DNA of 64,000 bases from Saccharothrix sp. HUAS TT1 (lineage in GTDB: Bacteria; Actinomycetota; Actinomycetes; Mycobacteriales; Pseudonocardiaceae). The position numbers and the translations under genes were made by a program. The DNA is taken from positions 7,068,001-7,132,000 of the forward strand of contig NZ_CP160453.1 in NCBI RefSeq assembly GCF_040744945.1. Direction: 5' to 3'. Under the pieces are notes generated by a model. The model had not been told where the DNA came from and searched no databases. It was given only the letters and a program-made list of their open reading frames with translations. Shown here in pieces: positions 41,127 to 49,690 of the stretch. Position 1 is the stretch's first letter, and every line of letters starts with the position of its first letter.

Positions 41127-41815
41127 CACGAGTGATGTGCCTGCCGTACGCCGGGGCGGGTGCGGGGATCTACCGCCCTTGGAAGGCCCTGAGCACCGGC
41201 CGGGCGCGCGCCACACCCGTCCAGCTCCCGGGGCGTGAGGAAGAGTTCTCCCGACCCTGCTACGCCTCCTTCCACGAGTGCGTCACCGACCTCTCCCGCC
41301 GCGTCACGGAAGCCGCCGCCGGGGAACCCTTCGCGATCTTCGGCCACAGCTTCGGCGGGCTGCTCGCCTTCGAGACCGCCCGTCACCTCTACGACACCGG
41401 GGGGCCGCTGCCCGAGCGGCTGATCGTCAGCGGCGCGCGCAGCCCCCGCCACCGCGGTTACACCGGCCTGAGCGACGACGACGACGAAGCCGTCAGATCG
41501 CTGAAGCAGGACAGCCTGCGCGGCTTCGAAGCACTCGACCACCCCGAACTGCGCGCCCTGCTGCTGCCCGTGCTGCGCTCCGACGCACGGCTCCTGCAGC
41601 AGTACAGCGACTACCGGCCCCAGGTGCTCGACCCCCTGCCGATCCCCCTCACCGCGCTGCGCGGCGTGTCGGACACGGTGGCCTCCGCGGAAGGGGTCGC
41701 CGACTGGAAGACCTTCACCACCAAGGACTACGCCGAAGTGGAGATGCCCGGCGGACACCTCTACCTGCTGGACTCCATGCCGGAGCTGTGGCGCGTCATC
41801 GAGGAGCAGCTGTGA
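41123..41815 (+). CDS. Type II thioesterase (first of two)
   Basis: A 230-residue alpha/beta hydrolase of the GrsT/TEII family: LPYAGAGAG near the N-terminus, the nucleophile Ser76 in GHSFGG and the C-terminal His in MPGGHLYL. Type II thioesterases clear misloaded or stalled groups from carrier proteins; some release products. It overlaps the free C domain gene (ATGA) and the SHMT-like gene (GTGA). Because no fused thioesterase exists in the cluster, one of the two type II enzymes may also hydrolyse the finished chain. Confidence 0.94.
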   Translation: MTRVMCLPYAGAGAGIYRPWKALSTGRARATPVQLPGREEEFSRPCYASFHECVTDLSRRVTEAAAGEPFAIFGHSFGGLLAFETARHLYDTGGPLPERLIVSGARSPRHRGYTGLSDDDDEAVRSLKQDSLRGFEALDHPELRALLLPVLRSDARLLQQYSDYRPQVLDPLPIPLTALRGVSDTVASAEGVADWKTFTTKDYAEVEMPGGHLYLLDSMPELWRVIEEQL

Positions 41816-43227
41816 CCCTGGCCGACCTCCCCCCGAACCTGCACGGGGTGAAATACGGGCAGGCCGGCCTCACCCACGCGGGGCTGGGCGAGCTGCGCCG
41901 CGAGGACCCCGAGCTCGCGGGCCTCCTCGACGCGGAGGTCCGCCACCAGGACACCACCCTGGCGATGATCGCGTCCGCCAGCATCGCCGCGCCCTCCGTC
42001 CTCGCCGCGAGCGGGTCCGCGCTGTCGAACGTCACCGCCGAGGGCTACCCCGGCGCCCGCTACCACCCCGGCGCGGGCAACTTCGACGAGGTCGAACGGC
42101 TCGCCGTGCGGCGCGCCAAGGCCCTGTTCGGGGCGCGCTACGCCAACGTCCAGCCGCACTCGTGCTCCTCCGCCAACCTGGCCGTGCTGGCCGCCCTCGT
42201 GCCGCCCGGCGGCACGCTGCTCGGTCTCGACCTGGACGCCGGCGGCCACCTCACGCACGGCTCCCCGGCTTCGGTCACCGGACGGCACTACCGGGCCGTG
42301 CGCTACGGCCTCGACGCGAACGGCCGGATCGACTACCACCACGTCGCCGAACTCGCCGCCGAACACCGCCCCACCGTGCTGATCGCCGGCGCCAGCGCCT
42401 ACTCCCGGACCCTCGACTTCGCCCGGTTCCGGGAGATCGCCGACTCGGTCGGCGCCTACCTCCTGGCCGACATCTCGCACATCTCGGGCCTGGTCGCCGC
42501 CAACGAGCACCCCAGCCCGATCGACCACGCGCACATCACCACGACCAGCACCTACAAGCAACTCGGCGGACCGCGGGGCGGGCTCATCCTCAGCGGTCGC
42601 GACCACCAGGCCCCCGGTCCCGACGGGCGCACCCCGCTGGACCAGCTGATGCAGCGGGCCGTCTTCCCGCAGAACCAGGGCACCCCGGCCCCCGCGTCGA
42701 TCGCCGCCAAGGCGCGCGCTTTCGCACTCGCCGCCGAGCCCCTGTTCGCCCGGACCGCGAGGCTCACCGTCTCCGGGGCCCGCGCGCTCGCCGCCGAACT
42801 GGCCCGCCTGGGCCACGAGGTGCTCACCGGTGGGACCGACAACCACATGGCCCTGATCGACCTCCGCGACAGCCGGCTCACCGGGGTCGTCGCGGAACGG
42901 GCGCTGGAGGAGTGCGGGATCCTCGTCAACCGCAACCGCGTCCCGGGTGACGCCCGACCTCCCCTGATCACCAGCGGCATCCGGCTGGGCTGCAACATCC
43001 TCGCCCAGCGCGGCATGGGCCCGGAGCACATGCGCGAGTGCGCGGAGCTGATGCACGCCGCCTTGACCGCGACCACCCCGCTGAGCGACACCGAGTACCG
43101 CATCGACCCCTACCAGCGGGTCCGCCTGCGCGAGCACGTCCGGGCGCTGTGCGCCCGCCACCCCCTGCCGCATTCGACCGCCCTGGCCGAAGCCCACAGC
43201 GCCCTCCGGACAGGAGCACTCCTGTGA
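41812..43227 (+). CDS. Serine hydroxymethyltransferase-like PLP enzyme
   Basis: A 471-residue fold-type I PLP enzyme close to GlyA, with the PLP Lys at 249 in TTTSTYKQLGGPRGG. In housekeeping SHMT the residue before Lys is His; here it is Tyr. The protein is about 50 residues longer than GlyA, with an extra C-terminal helix. Biosynthetic SHMT relatives in peptide and nucleoside pathways (for example FmoH and AmiS) make alpha-methylserine from alanine; others act as aldolases making beta-hydroxy amino acids. The gene is coupled to its neighbours by GTGA overlaps, so it almost surely makes a special amino-acid building block for this pathway. The exact reaction cannot be told from sequence. Confidence 0.9.
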   Translation: MTLADLPPNLHGVKYGQAGLTHAGLGELRREDPELAGLLDAEVRHQDTTLAMIASASIAAPSVLAASGSALSNVTAEGYPGARYHPGAGNFDEVERLAVRRAKALFGARYANVQPHSCSSANLAVLAALVPPGGTLLGLDLDAGGHLTHGSPASVTGRHYRAVRYGLDANGRIDYHHVAELAAEHRPTVLIAGASAYSRTLDFARFREIADSVGAYLLADISHISGLVAANEHPSPIDHAHITTTSTYKQLGGPRGGLILSGRDHQAPGPDGRTPLDQLMQRAVFPQNQGTPAPASIAAKARAFALAAEPLFARTARLTVSGARALAAELARLGHEVLTGGTDNHMALIDLRDSRLTGVVAERALEECGILVNRNRVPGDARPPLITSGIRLGCNILAQRGMGPEHMRECAELMHAALTATTPLSDTEYRIDPYQRVRLREHVRALCARHPLPHSTALAEAHSALRTGALL

Positions 43228-45656
43228 GCACCGACAGCACCACCACCACCGAAGCTCCGGCGACCTGGCCGGCCGTGCTCATCCGCGCCGACCGACCCCG
43301 CCGCGCCGGGGCAGACCCCCGGGCGACCGGTCTGGTCCGGGACGCCCTGGCCGGTGTCGCGCACGAGGACGGGACGGCCGCCCGCGAACGGCTCACGGCC
43401 TGCTTCGCGGCACTGCTGCACCGCCTCACCGGTCAGGACCTGATCGCCCTCGCCACTCCCGGCGGCGTCATCGGGTACACCGTCGACCCGGACTCCACCA
43501 TTGCGGACCTGGTGGCCCGCAGCACCCTCGTGACGCCCGCCGCCGACCTCGGCACGCCGGTGGTGGCGGTCGACCACCGCACCGGGCCGCAGGGCGCCCC
43601 GCCGTTCGAGTGGCACCTCGCCCTGGACCGGCAGGACGACGCCTGGACCGCCGAACTGCGCTACGACGAGCGGCTGTTCACGGCGGACACCGCCCGTCGC
43701 GTCCTGTCCCACCTGCGCACCCTCACGGCGGGCGCCACCCGCGCTCCGCGCACGCCGGTCTCCCGGCTGGCCCTGCTCACCGCCGAGGAGACGCACCGCG
43801 TCCTGGTCGAGTGGAACGACACGACGGCCGACCTGCCGCACGACACCTGCCTGCACACGGCGTTCGAGGAGAGGGCCGCGGCCGACCCCGGCGCGCCCGC
43901 CGTCGTCGACGCCGCGCGCACCTGGACGTACGGGGAGGTCGACGCCGCCGCCAACCGGCTCGCGCACCGGCTCCGGGACGAGGGCGTGGGGCCCGACGTG
44001 CGGGTCGGGCTGTGCCTGGAGCGCTCCGCCACCCTGCTCGCCGCCGTGCTGGGCATCCTGAAGGCCGGTGGCGCCTACGTGCCCCTCGACCCGGACTACC
44101 CCGCCCAGCGGCTGGACTCGATGCTGGAGGGCGCCTCCTGCGCCGCCGTGGTCACCGACCGGGTCCGGGCTGCCGCGCTGCCCGCCCCGCCGCCCGGCGC
44201 CGACCGACCGGTCGTCCTGGTCGAAGGGCTCCTCGACGGCGCCGCGCCCGACCTCGCGGCACGACCGGGAACCGGCCTCGGCCGGATCGCGGGTCCCGAC
44301 GACCTGTGCTACGTCATCCACACCTCCGGGTCGACAGGTCTGCCCAAGCCCATCGCCCTGCGCCACCGCGGCGTGGTGAACAACCTGGCGGACCTCAACT
44401 CCCGCTTCGCCGTGGGTCCCTCGGACCGCGTCCTCGCCCTGTCCTCGCCGAGCTTCGACATGTCGGTCTACGAATTCCTGGGGATCACCGCGGCCGGCGG
44501 CGTCGTCGTGGTGCCCGAGGCGGACCGCGCCAAGGACGTGGCGCACTGGGCCCGCCTCTTCGCGCAGCACGACGTCACCATCTGGAACTCCGCCCCGGCC
44601 CTCCTGGAACTGCTCGCGGAACACCTGGAGAACACCGGTGGCACGGCCCTGAGCCGGCTGCGGCTGGTCATGCTCGGCGGCGACTGGGTCCCGGTGTCCT
44701 TGCCCGAACGGGTGCGGGCGCTCGCCCCCCGGGTCCGCTTCGTGGCCCTCGGCGGCGCCACCGAGGCGTCGATCCACTCCACGATCCACGAGGTGGCGGA
44801 GACCGACCCGGCCTGGACCAGCATCCCCTACGGCCGCCCCATGGCCAACCAGCGCGTGTACGTCCTGGACGACGCGTTGCAGCCGGTCCCGCCCGGGGTC
44901 GTCGGCGAGCTCCACCTGGCCGGCGTCGGGCTGGCCAGGGGCTACCTGGAACGCCCCGACCTCACCGCCGAGCGCTTCCTGGACTGGTCCTGCGGCGACG
45001 TGCACGACCGCCTCTACCGGACCGGGGACCTCACCCGCTGGCGCCCGGACGGCGTCCTGGAACTCCTCGGCCGCAAGGACTTCCAGGTCAAGCTGCACGG
45101 CCTGCGCGTCGAACCGGGTGAGGTGGAAGCCGTGCTGCGCGCCCACCCCGACGTGAAGGACGCCGTCGTCACGTCCCGGGAGGACTCCACCGGAACCCGG
45201 CGGCTGGTCGGCCACGTCGTCCCCCTCCCCGACCGGACCCCGCGCCCCGAGGAACTGCGCGCGCACCTGGCCAGGGTGCTGCCCTCCTTCATGGTTCCCG
45301 CGGCGGTCCTCGTCCTGGACGAACTGCCCCTCAACCCCAACGGCAAGCTCGACCGCAAGGCCCTCGGCGCCCTCGCCGCGGCGCCCGGCGCACCGGAGCC
45401 CGGAGCGGTGGCCTTCGAAGCCCCGGTCGGCGCCTGGGAGGAGCACATCGCCGCGGTGTGGCAGGACGTCCTGGGCACCGGTCCGGTCGGCCGCGACGCC
45501 GACTTCTTCGCGCTCGGCGGCGACTCCATGTCCGCGCTGCGCTGCCTGGCCCGCATCGACGGCGGCCTGCGCTGGCCCGAGCTGTTCCGCCACCCGACGG
45601 TCCGCCGGCTCGCCGCCCACGTCGCCGCCACCGGACGCCCGCCGCTGCCGCGCTGA
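43224..45656 (+). CDS. NRPS A-PCP protein with a truncated condensation domain
   Basis: The protein is 810 residues. About residues 40-185 match only the C-terminal lobe of a C domain (LHRLTGQDLIALATPGG, ELRYDERLFTADTARRVL). The N-lobe with the HHxxxDG site is missing, so it cannot condense. The A domain (about 200-700) has TSGSTGLPKP and NPNGKLD. The PCP is FFALGGDSMSA, Ser768. Specificity positions read from FDMSVYEF, IWNSAP, VMLGGDW and LGGATEASIH give DMYNMGLIHK. That belongs to the subgroup that includes Cys-type codes (DLYNLSLIWK) but matches none I know. An unusual residue, perhaps one made by the adjacent SHMT-like enzyme, is plausible. It could be an initiation unit or use the free C domain in trans. 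Confidence 0.92.
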   Translation: MSTDSTTTTEAPATWPAVLIRADRPRRAGADPRATGLVRDALAGVAHEDGTAARERLTACFAALLHRLTGQDLIALATPGGVIGYTVDPDSTIADLVARSTLVTPAADLGTPVVAVDHRTGPQGAPPFEWHLALDRQDDAWTAELRYDERLFTADTARRVLSHLRTLTAGATRAPRTPVSRLALLTAEETHRVLVEWNDTTADLPHDTCLHTAFEERAAADPGAPAVVDAARTWTYGEVDAAANRLAHRLRDEGVGPDVRVGLCLERSATLLAAVLGILKAGGAYVPLDPDYPAQRLDSMLEGASCAAVVTDRVRAAALPAPPPGADRPVVLVEGLLDGAAPDLAARPGTGLGRIAGPDDLCYVIHTSGSTGLPKPIALRHRGVVNNLADLNSRFAVGPSDRVLALSSPSFDMSVYEFLGITAAGGVVVVPEADRAKDVAHWARLFAQHDVTIWNSAPALLELLAEHLENTGGTALSRLRLVMLGGDWVPVSLPERVRALAPRVRFVALGGATEASIHSTIHEVAETDPAWTSIPYGRPMANQRVYVLDDALQPVPPGVVGELHLAGVGLARGYLERPDLTAERFLDWSCGDVHDRLYRTGDLTRWRPDGVLELLGRKDFQVKLHGLRVEPGEVEAVLRAHPDVKDAVVTSREDSTGTRRLVGHVVPLPDRTPRPEELRAHLARVLPSFMVPAAVLVLDELPLNPNGKLDRKALGALAAAPGAPEPGAVAFEAPVGAWEEHIAAVWQDVLGTGPVGRDADFFALGGDSMSALRCLARIDGGLRWPELFRHPTVRRLAAHVAATGRPPLPR

Positions 45657-45704
45657 GCGTCCCCCGACCCCCGCATCCCGGGCCACTCCTGACAAGGACT
45701 CCGA

Positions 45705-48700
45705 ATGCAGAAACCCGCGACCCCAGGGCAGCTCCGCTTCTTCGTGCTCGACATGCAGCAGCCCCGGCCCGCCATCGTGCACTCCTTGGCCGTTTCCGGA
45801 GCGGTGGACGTCGACCGGCTGCTGGCCGCCGTGCGCGCTGTGCTGCGCGCCCAGTCGGCCATGCGGGTCTCCTTGCACATGGAGCCCGAGGGCCTGGTTC
45901 AACGCGTCCACCCGGTGTCCGAGGTTCCGCTTGCGGTGCACCCCCTGCCGGAGGACGAGGAGTTGGCACACCGAGCCCTTGAGCACCACGTGTCCGCGCT
46001 CGGCGCTCCCTTCGACCACGCCGGTGCACCGCTGTGCCGGATCACGGTCCTGCACCGCGCCGACCGGGCGCACCTGCTGTTCGCCGTGCACCACGGCGTC
46101 TTCGACGACGGTTCCGCCGCCGCCCTGCTGTCCTCGCTGACGACCGCCCACGGGCTGGGGCCGGGCGAACTCGCCGACGCCGAGCCGCCGGAGGGCGTCC
46201 CGTCCGCCGAACGCCTCGACCTGCTGCGGCGGTTCTGGACGACCGCGCTCGAAGGGGCGCCGGAGGACTGCGCCCTGCCACAGCTCACGCCCGGCGCGGA
46301 CCGCGCCCGCGCGTCGCTCGCCACGCGGCTGCCCGACGCCCTCGTAGACCAAATGTCCCGCCGCGCGGCGGAAACGGGGGCGAGCGCGTTCACCCAGGTG
46401 ATGAGCGCCCTGGCCTGGGTCGCGGGGTGGTACGGGCGCACCGACGACGTCGTCGTCGCCACGGTCAGCGGAGCCGAGCGGGACACCCGCGGCGTCTCGG
46501 TCGTCGGTTGCCTGCAGAACACCATCCCGGTCCGCGTCGACCTGACCGGCGCCACCACGGAGGACCTGCTCGACCGCACCCTGGAAGCCCTCTTCGACGC
46601 GGTCGAGCACGCGGACCTGCCGATCGAGGACATCCTGGCCGTGACCGGCGCGCCGCGCCACCCCGACCGCAAGCCCTTCACCCAGCTGCTGTGCACCCAG
46701 GGCGAGCTGCACACCGAGACCGTCGACGCGGCGGGCCTGCGGTGGCGGATGGAACCGCCCGAGTCCGACCAGGTGGAGTACGACCTGAGCGTCACCCTGC
46801 TGAACGCCCCCGATGGCGGGAAGCACCTGGCCGTCGCCCACCCCCGTTCGGCCCTCGACGCCCGCACCGCGGAGCGCTTCCTGGACCACCTCGTCGCGGC
46901 CCTCGACGCGCTGACCGCTCCGGAGGCCCGGCTGCTGACCGCGCACGACCTCCTCGGCGCGCGGGAACGCGCCGAACTCGCGGCGCTGACGGGTCCTCCG
47001 GTCGCCACCGCGACCGTGCCGGTGCACCACCTCGTCCGGGCCAGGGCGGAGTCCGACCCGGCGGCCGTCGCCGTTCGCAGCGCCGCCGGGCAACTGGACT
47101 ACGCCGCCGTGACCGACCGCGCCCGAGCCCTCGCCGCCGCCCTCGTGGAAGCGGGCGTGCGCCCCGGGGACCGGGTCGGGATCCACCTGGGCAGCTCACC
47201 GGACCTGGTCGTCTCGGTCCTGGCCACCTGGTGGGCGGGCGCCGCCTACGTGCCGCTGGACCCCGACCACCCCGCCGAACGGCTGCGCTACGTCCTGCGG
47301 GACGCCGAGCCCGCCGCGCTGATCGCCAGGGCTCCCCTGCTGCCCGGCCTGCGGACGCTGACCCCGGACTCCGCCTCACCGGCGCCGGCGGAGTGGCCGG
47401 AGATCGCCTCCGACGCCCCCGCGTACGTCATGTACACCTCCGGGTCCACCGGCCGCCCCAAGGGCGCCGTCATCCGCCACGACAACCTGTGCGCCCTGTT
47501 CGCCGCCTTCGACGCCGAGTTCCCCGACGGCCCCGGCGTGGTCCTGGCAGGCACCAGTTCCTCCTTCGACATCAGTCTCATCGAGCTGGTCTGGCCGCTG
47601 ACCAACGGCCGCACCGCGCACCTGACCAGCCACCGCACGGTCCTCCAGGACGTGCCGGACCCGGACGGCGCGTTCTACCAGTGCACCCCGTCCGCCGCCC
47701 GGCTGCACACCGCCTCCGCGCAGGGGCGCGCGTTCCTCGCCCGGCTCGGCGGCCTGCTGGTCGGGGGCGAGCCGCTGGCCGACGACCTCGCCGACGACCT
47801 CGCCGGACTCGTCCCCGGTCCGGTCCTGAACGGCTACGGACCGACCGAGGCCACCGTGTACACCACGCTGTGGCGGGTCACCCCCGGCGCACCGGTGCAC
47901 ATCGGCCTGCCGCTGCCGGGCGTGCGCTGCCACGTGGTGGACGCGAGCGGCCGCGACCTGCCGCCGGGGTGCCCCGGCGACCTGCTGATCTCCGGCGCCG
48001 GTGTGGGTGACGGCTACTGGCGGCGCCCGGACCTGACCACCGAGCGCTTCCCCGCGCTGCCCCGTGCCGGTGGCGTCCCCGGCTACCACAGCGGCGACGT
48101 CGTGTCCTTCACCCCCGGCGCCGGCCTCAAGTTCCTCCACCGGGCCGACGACCAGGTCAAGATCCTCGGGCAGCGCATCGAGACCGGGGAGATCGAGACC
48201 ACGTTGCGCCGGCGTCCCGGCGTCCGGGACGCCGCCGTCGCCCCGCTGCCGGACCACACCGGTGTCATCGCCTTCCTCGTGCGCGAGGACGACCCCGGAG
48301 CGGGCCCGTCGCCCCGCCCGCTGCCCGCCGCCGTCGCGGCCGAGCTGCGGCGCGGCACGGCGGACTGGCTCACCGGGGCCATGCTGCCCACCGAGTGGCA
48401 CGGCGTGGCCGACCTGCCCCGCTCGCCCAACGGCAAGCTCGACCGGCGGGTCCTCGCCGACTGGGCCGCCGCGAGTGCCGAGGCGGTGGGTTCCGCCGCC
48501 GCCGCACTGCCCGGGACGGCCGCTGCCGCCGTCTCGCAGGTCTGGGAACGGGTCCTGGGCGAACCGGTCACCGACACCGGGGCCACCTTCTTCGAACTCG
48601 GCGGCACGTCCTCGGGGATACTCCAGGTGTTGACCCTGCTGCGGTCCCGTTATCCCTCACTGCACGCGGCAGACCTGTTCCGGCACACCAGGGTGCGGGC

Positions 48701-48854
48701 GTTGGCCGGCTTCCTGGACGGCCTTGACAACGCTCCTCTTGACGGCGCCGAGTCTCCCGCCGGCGGCGGACGGAGCCCGGCGCCGACCGGCGCGCAGCGC
48801 GGTGCGCGCCGCGCCCAGGCGCTGAGCGGCTGGGCCGGCCGGTCCCGTCGCTGA
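45705..48854 (+). CDS. NRPS module C-A-PCP with atypical, Gly-like specificity code
   Basis: The protein is 1049 residues. The C domain has HHGVFDD at 129-135, with Asp in place of the final Gly. The A domain has TSGSTGRPKG and SPNGKLD. The PCP is FFELGGTSSGI, Ser969. Code positions from FDISLIEL, FYQCTP, LLVGGE and NGYGPTEATVY give DIIQLGGVYK, nearest to glycine-type codes (DILQLGLIW), so glycine or another small residue is a tentative guess. A tail of about 70 residues rich in Gly, Ala and Arg follows the PCP, with no thioesterase or reductase domain. The gene starts 48 bases after the previous one with an AAGGA site, the first real gap in the chain of overlaps. By position it may be the last elongation module. 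Confidence 0.93.
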   Translation: MQKPATPGQLRFFVLDMQQPRPAIVHSLAVSGAVDVDRLLAAVRAVLRAQSAMRVSLHMEPEGLVQRVHPVSEVPLAVHPLPEDEELAHRALEHHVSALGAPFDHAGAPLCRITVLHRADRAHLLFAVHHGVFDDGSAAALLSSLTTAHGLGPGELADAEPPEGVPSAERLDLLRRFWTTALEGAPEDCALPQLTPGADRARASLATRLPDALVDQMSRRAAETGASAFTQVMSALAWVAGWYGRTDDVVVATVSGAERDTRGVSVVGCLQNTIPVRVDLTGATTEDLLDRTLEALFDAVEHADLPIEDILAVTGAPRHPDRKPFTQLLCTQGELHTETVDAAGLRWRMEPPESDQVEYDLSVTLLNAPDGGKHLAVAHPRSALDARTAERFLDHLVAALDALTAPEARLLTAHDLLGARERAELAALTGPPVATATVPVHHLVRARAESDPAAVAVRSAAGQLDYAAVTDRARALAAALVEAGVRPGDRVGIHLGSSPDLVVSVLATWWAGAAYVPLDPDHPAERLRYVLRDAEPAALIARAPLLPGLRTLTPDSASPAPAEWPEIASDAPAYVMYTSGSTGRPKGAVIRHDNLCALFAAFDAEFPDGPGVVLAGTSSSFDISLIELVWPLTNGRTAHLTSHRTVLQDVPDPDGAFYQCTPSAARLHTASAQGRAFLARLGGLLVGGEPLADDLADDLAGLVPGPVLNGYGPTEATVYTTLWRVTPGAPVHIGLPLPGVRCHVVDASGRDLPPGCPGDLLISGAGVGDGYWRRPDLTTERFPALPRAGGVPGYHSGDVVSFTPGAGLKFLHRADDQVKILGQRIETGEIETTLRRRPGVRDAAVAPLPDHTGVIAFLVREDDPGAGPSPRPLPAAVAAELRRGTADWLTGAMLPTEWHGVADLPRSPNGKLDRRVLADWAAASAEAVGSAAAALPGTAAAAVSQVWERVLGEPVTDTGATFFELGGTSSGILQVLTLLRSRYPSLHAADLFRHTRVRALAGFLDGLDNAPLDGAESPAGGGRSPAPTGAQRGARRAQALSGWAGRSRR

Positions 48855-48929
48855 CCGCTCGACGGCTCCCCGTGCCGCGGTCTTCGGGGCGCCCCACCCT
48901 CCCTCCTCCCGCGCTCCCCTGGAGTCACG

Positions 48930-49634
48930 ATGACGATCGCCGTGATGTGCCTGCCCTACGCCGGAGGTGGGGCCGGGGTCTTCCGACCGTGGCAGAACCA
49001 GCCCGGTCTGCCGTTCCGGATCGTTCCGGTCCAGCTGCCGGGACGCGACGAGTGGTTCGTCCAGGAACCCTGCACGACCATGGCGGAGGCCGCCCGCGTC
49101 TGCGTCGACCAGATCCGCGAAGCGGCGGGAACCGGTCCGTTCGCCGTGTTCGGGCACAGCTTCGGCGCGCTGCTGGCGTACGAGGTGGTCCTGCTGCTCG
49201 CCGCCGACGGAGCGCGGCTGCCCGAGCGCCTGGTGGTCAGCGGGGCGGCGGCGCCCGGCGTGGCCCGCCCCCGGATGGACGGCGCCCGGCTCGACGACGA
49301 CGCGTTCGTCGCCCGGTTGCGCGGACTCGTGGGTTACGACCACGAGGCTTGGCACGAACCGGAGTTGCGGGAACTGCTGCTCCCGGCGCTCCGCGCCGAC
49401 CTGGAGATCCAGGACGGCTACACCCCTTCACCCGGCGGCCCGTTGACCGTGCCGGTGAGCGTCCTGCGCGGCGCCGAGGACGAACTGGTGCCGTACGAGG
49501 ACGCGGCTCGCTGGGCTGAGCACACGTCCTCCGGAGCCACCGTGGTGGACGTGCCGGGCGGTCACATGTACTTCGCCCAGGACTGGCCGCTGTTCTGGAA
49601 GACGCTCGGCGCACTGGTGCAGGCCCACGGGTGA
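48930..49634 (+). CDS. Type II thioesterase (second of two)
   Basis: A 234-residue alpha/beta hydrolase with LPYAGGGAG, Ser77 in GHSFGALLAYE and a C-terminal GGHMYF His. It resembles the thioesterase at 41123-41815 in length and motif layout but differs at many positions, so it is not a recent duplicate. A GGAG site precedes the ATG. It is the last plus-strand gene of the cluster and ends inside a strong hairpin. In bialaphos-type pathways two type II thioesterases also serve an assembly line without a fused one; a product-release role here is inference. Confidence 0.94.
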   Translation: MTIAVMCLPYAGGGAGVFRPWQNQPGLPFRIVPVQLPGRDEWFVQEPCTTMAEAARVCVDQIREAAGTGPFAVFGHSFGALLAYEVVLLLAADGARLPERLVVSGAAAPGVARPRMDGARLDDDAFVARLRGLVGYDHEAWHEPELRELLLPALRADLEIQDGYTPSPGGPLTVPVSVLRGAEDELVPYEDAARWAEHTSSGATVVDVPGGHMYFAQDWPLFWKTLGALVQAHG

Positions 49635-49675
49635 AGGGCGGTGGGCTCCCGGTTCCAGAGAGCCCACCGCCCTTC
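49633..49675. terminator. Bidirectional hairpin terminator closing the plus-strand operon
   Basis: A perfect 16-base stem (gaagggcggtgggctc with gagcccaccgcccttc) and an 11-base loop begin at the stop codon of the thioesterase gene. The hairpin lies between convergent genes and has no U-tract. It should end transcription from both sides. Confidence 0.9.
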
Positions 49676-49690
49676 GCCTGCGCGTCCGGA

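Noticed and set aside
43110..47186. A 1358-codon minus-strand frame opposite the NRPS genes
   Set aside because: Antisense shadow of three motif-rich NRPS/PLP enzyme genes, with no recognisable domain.
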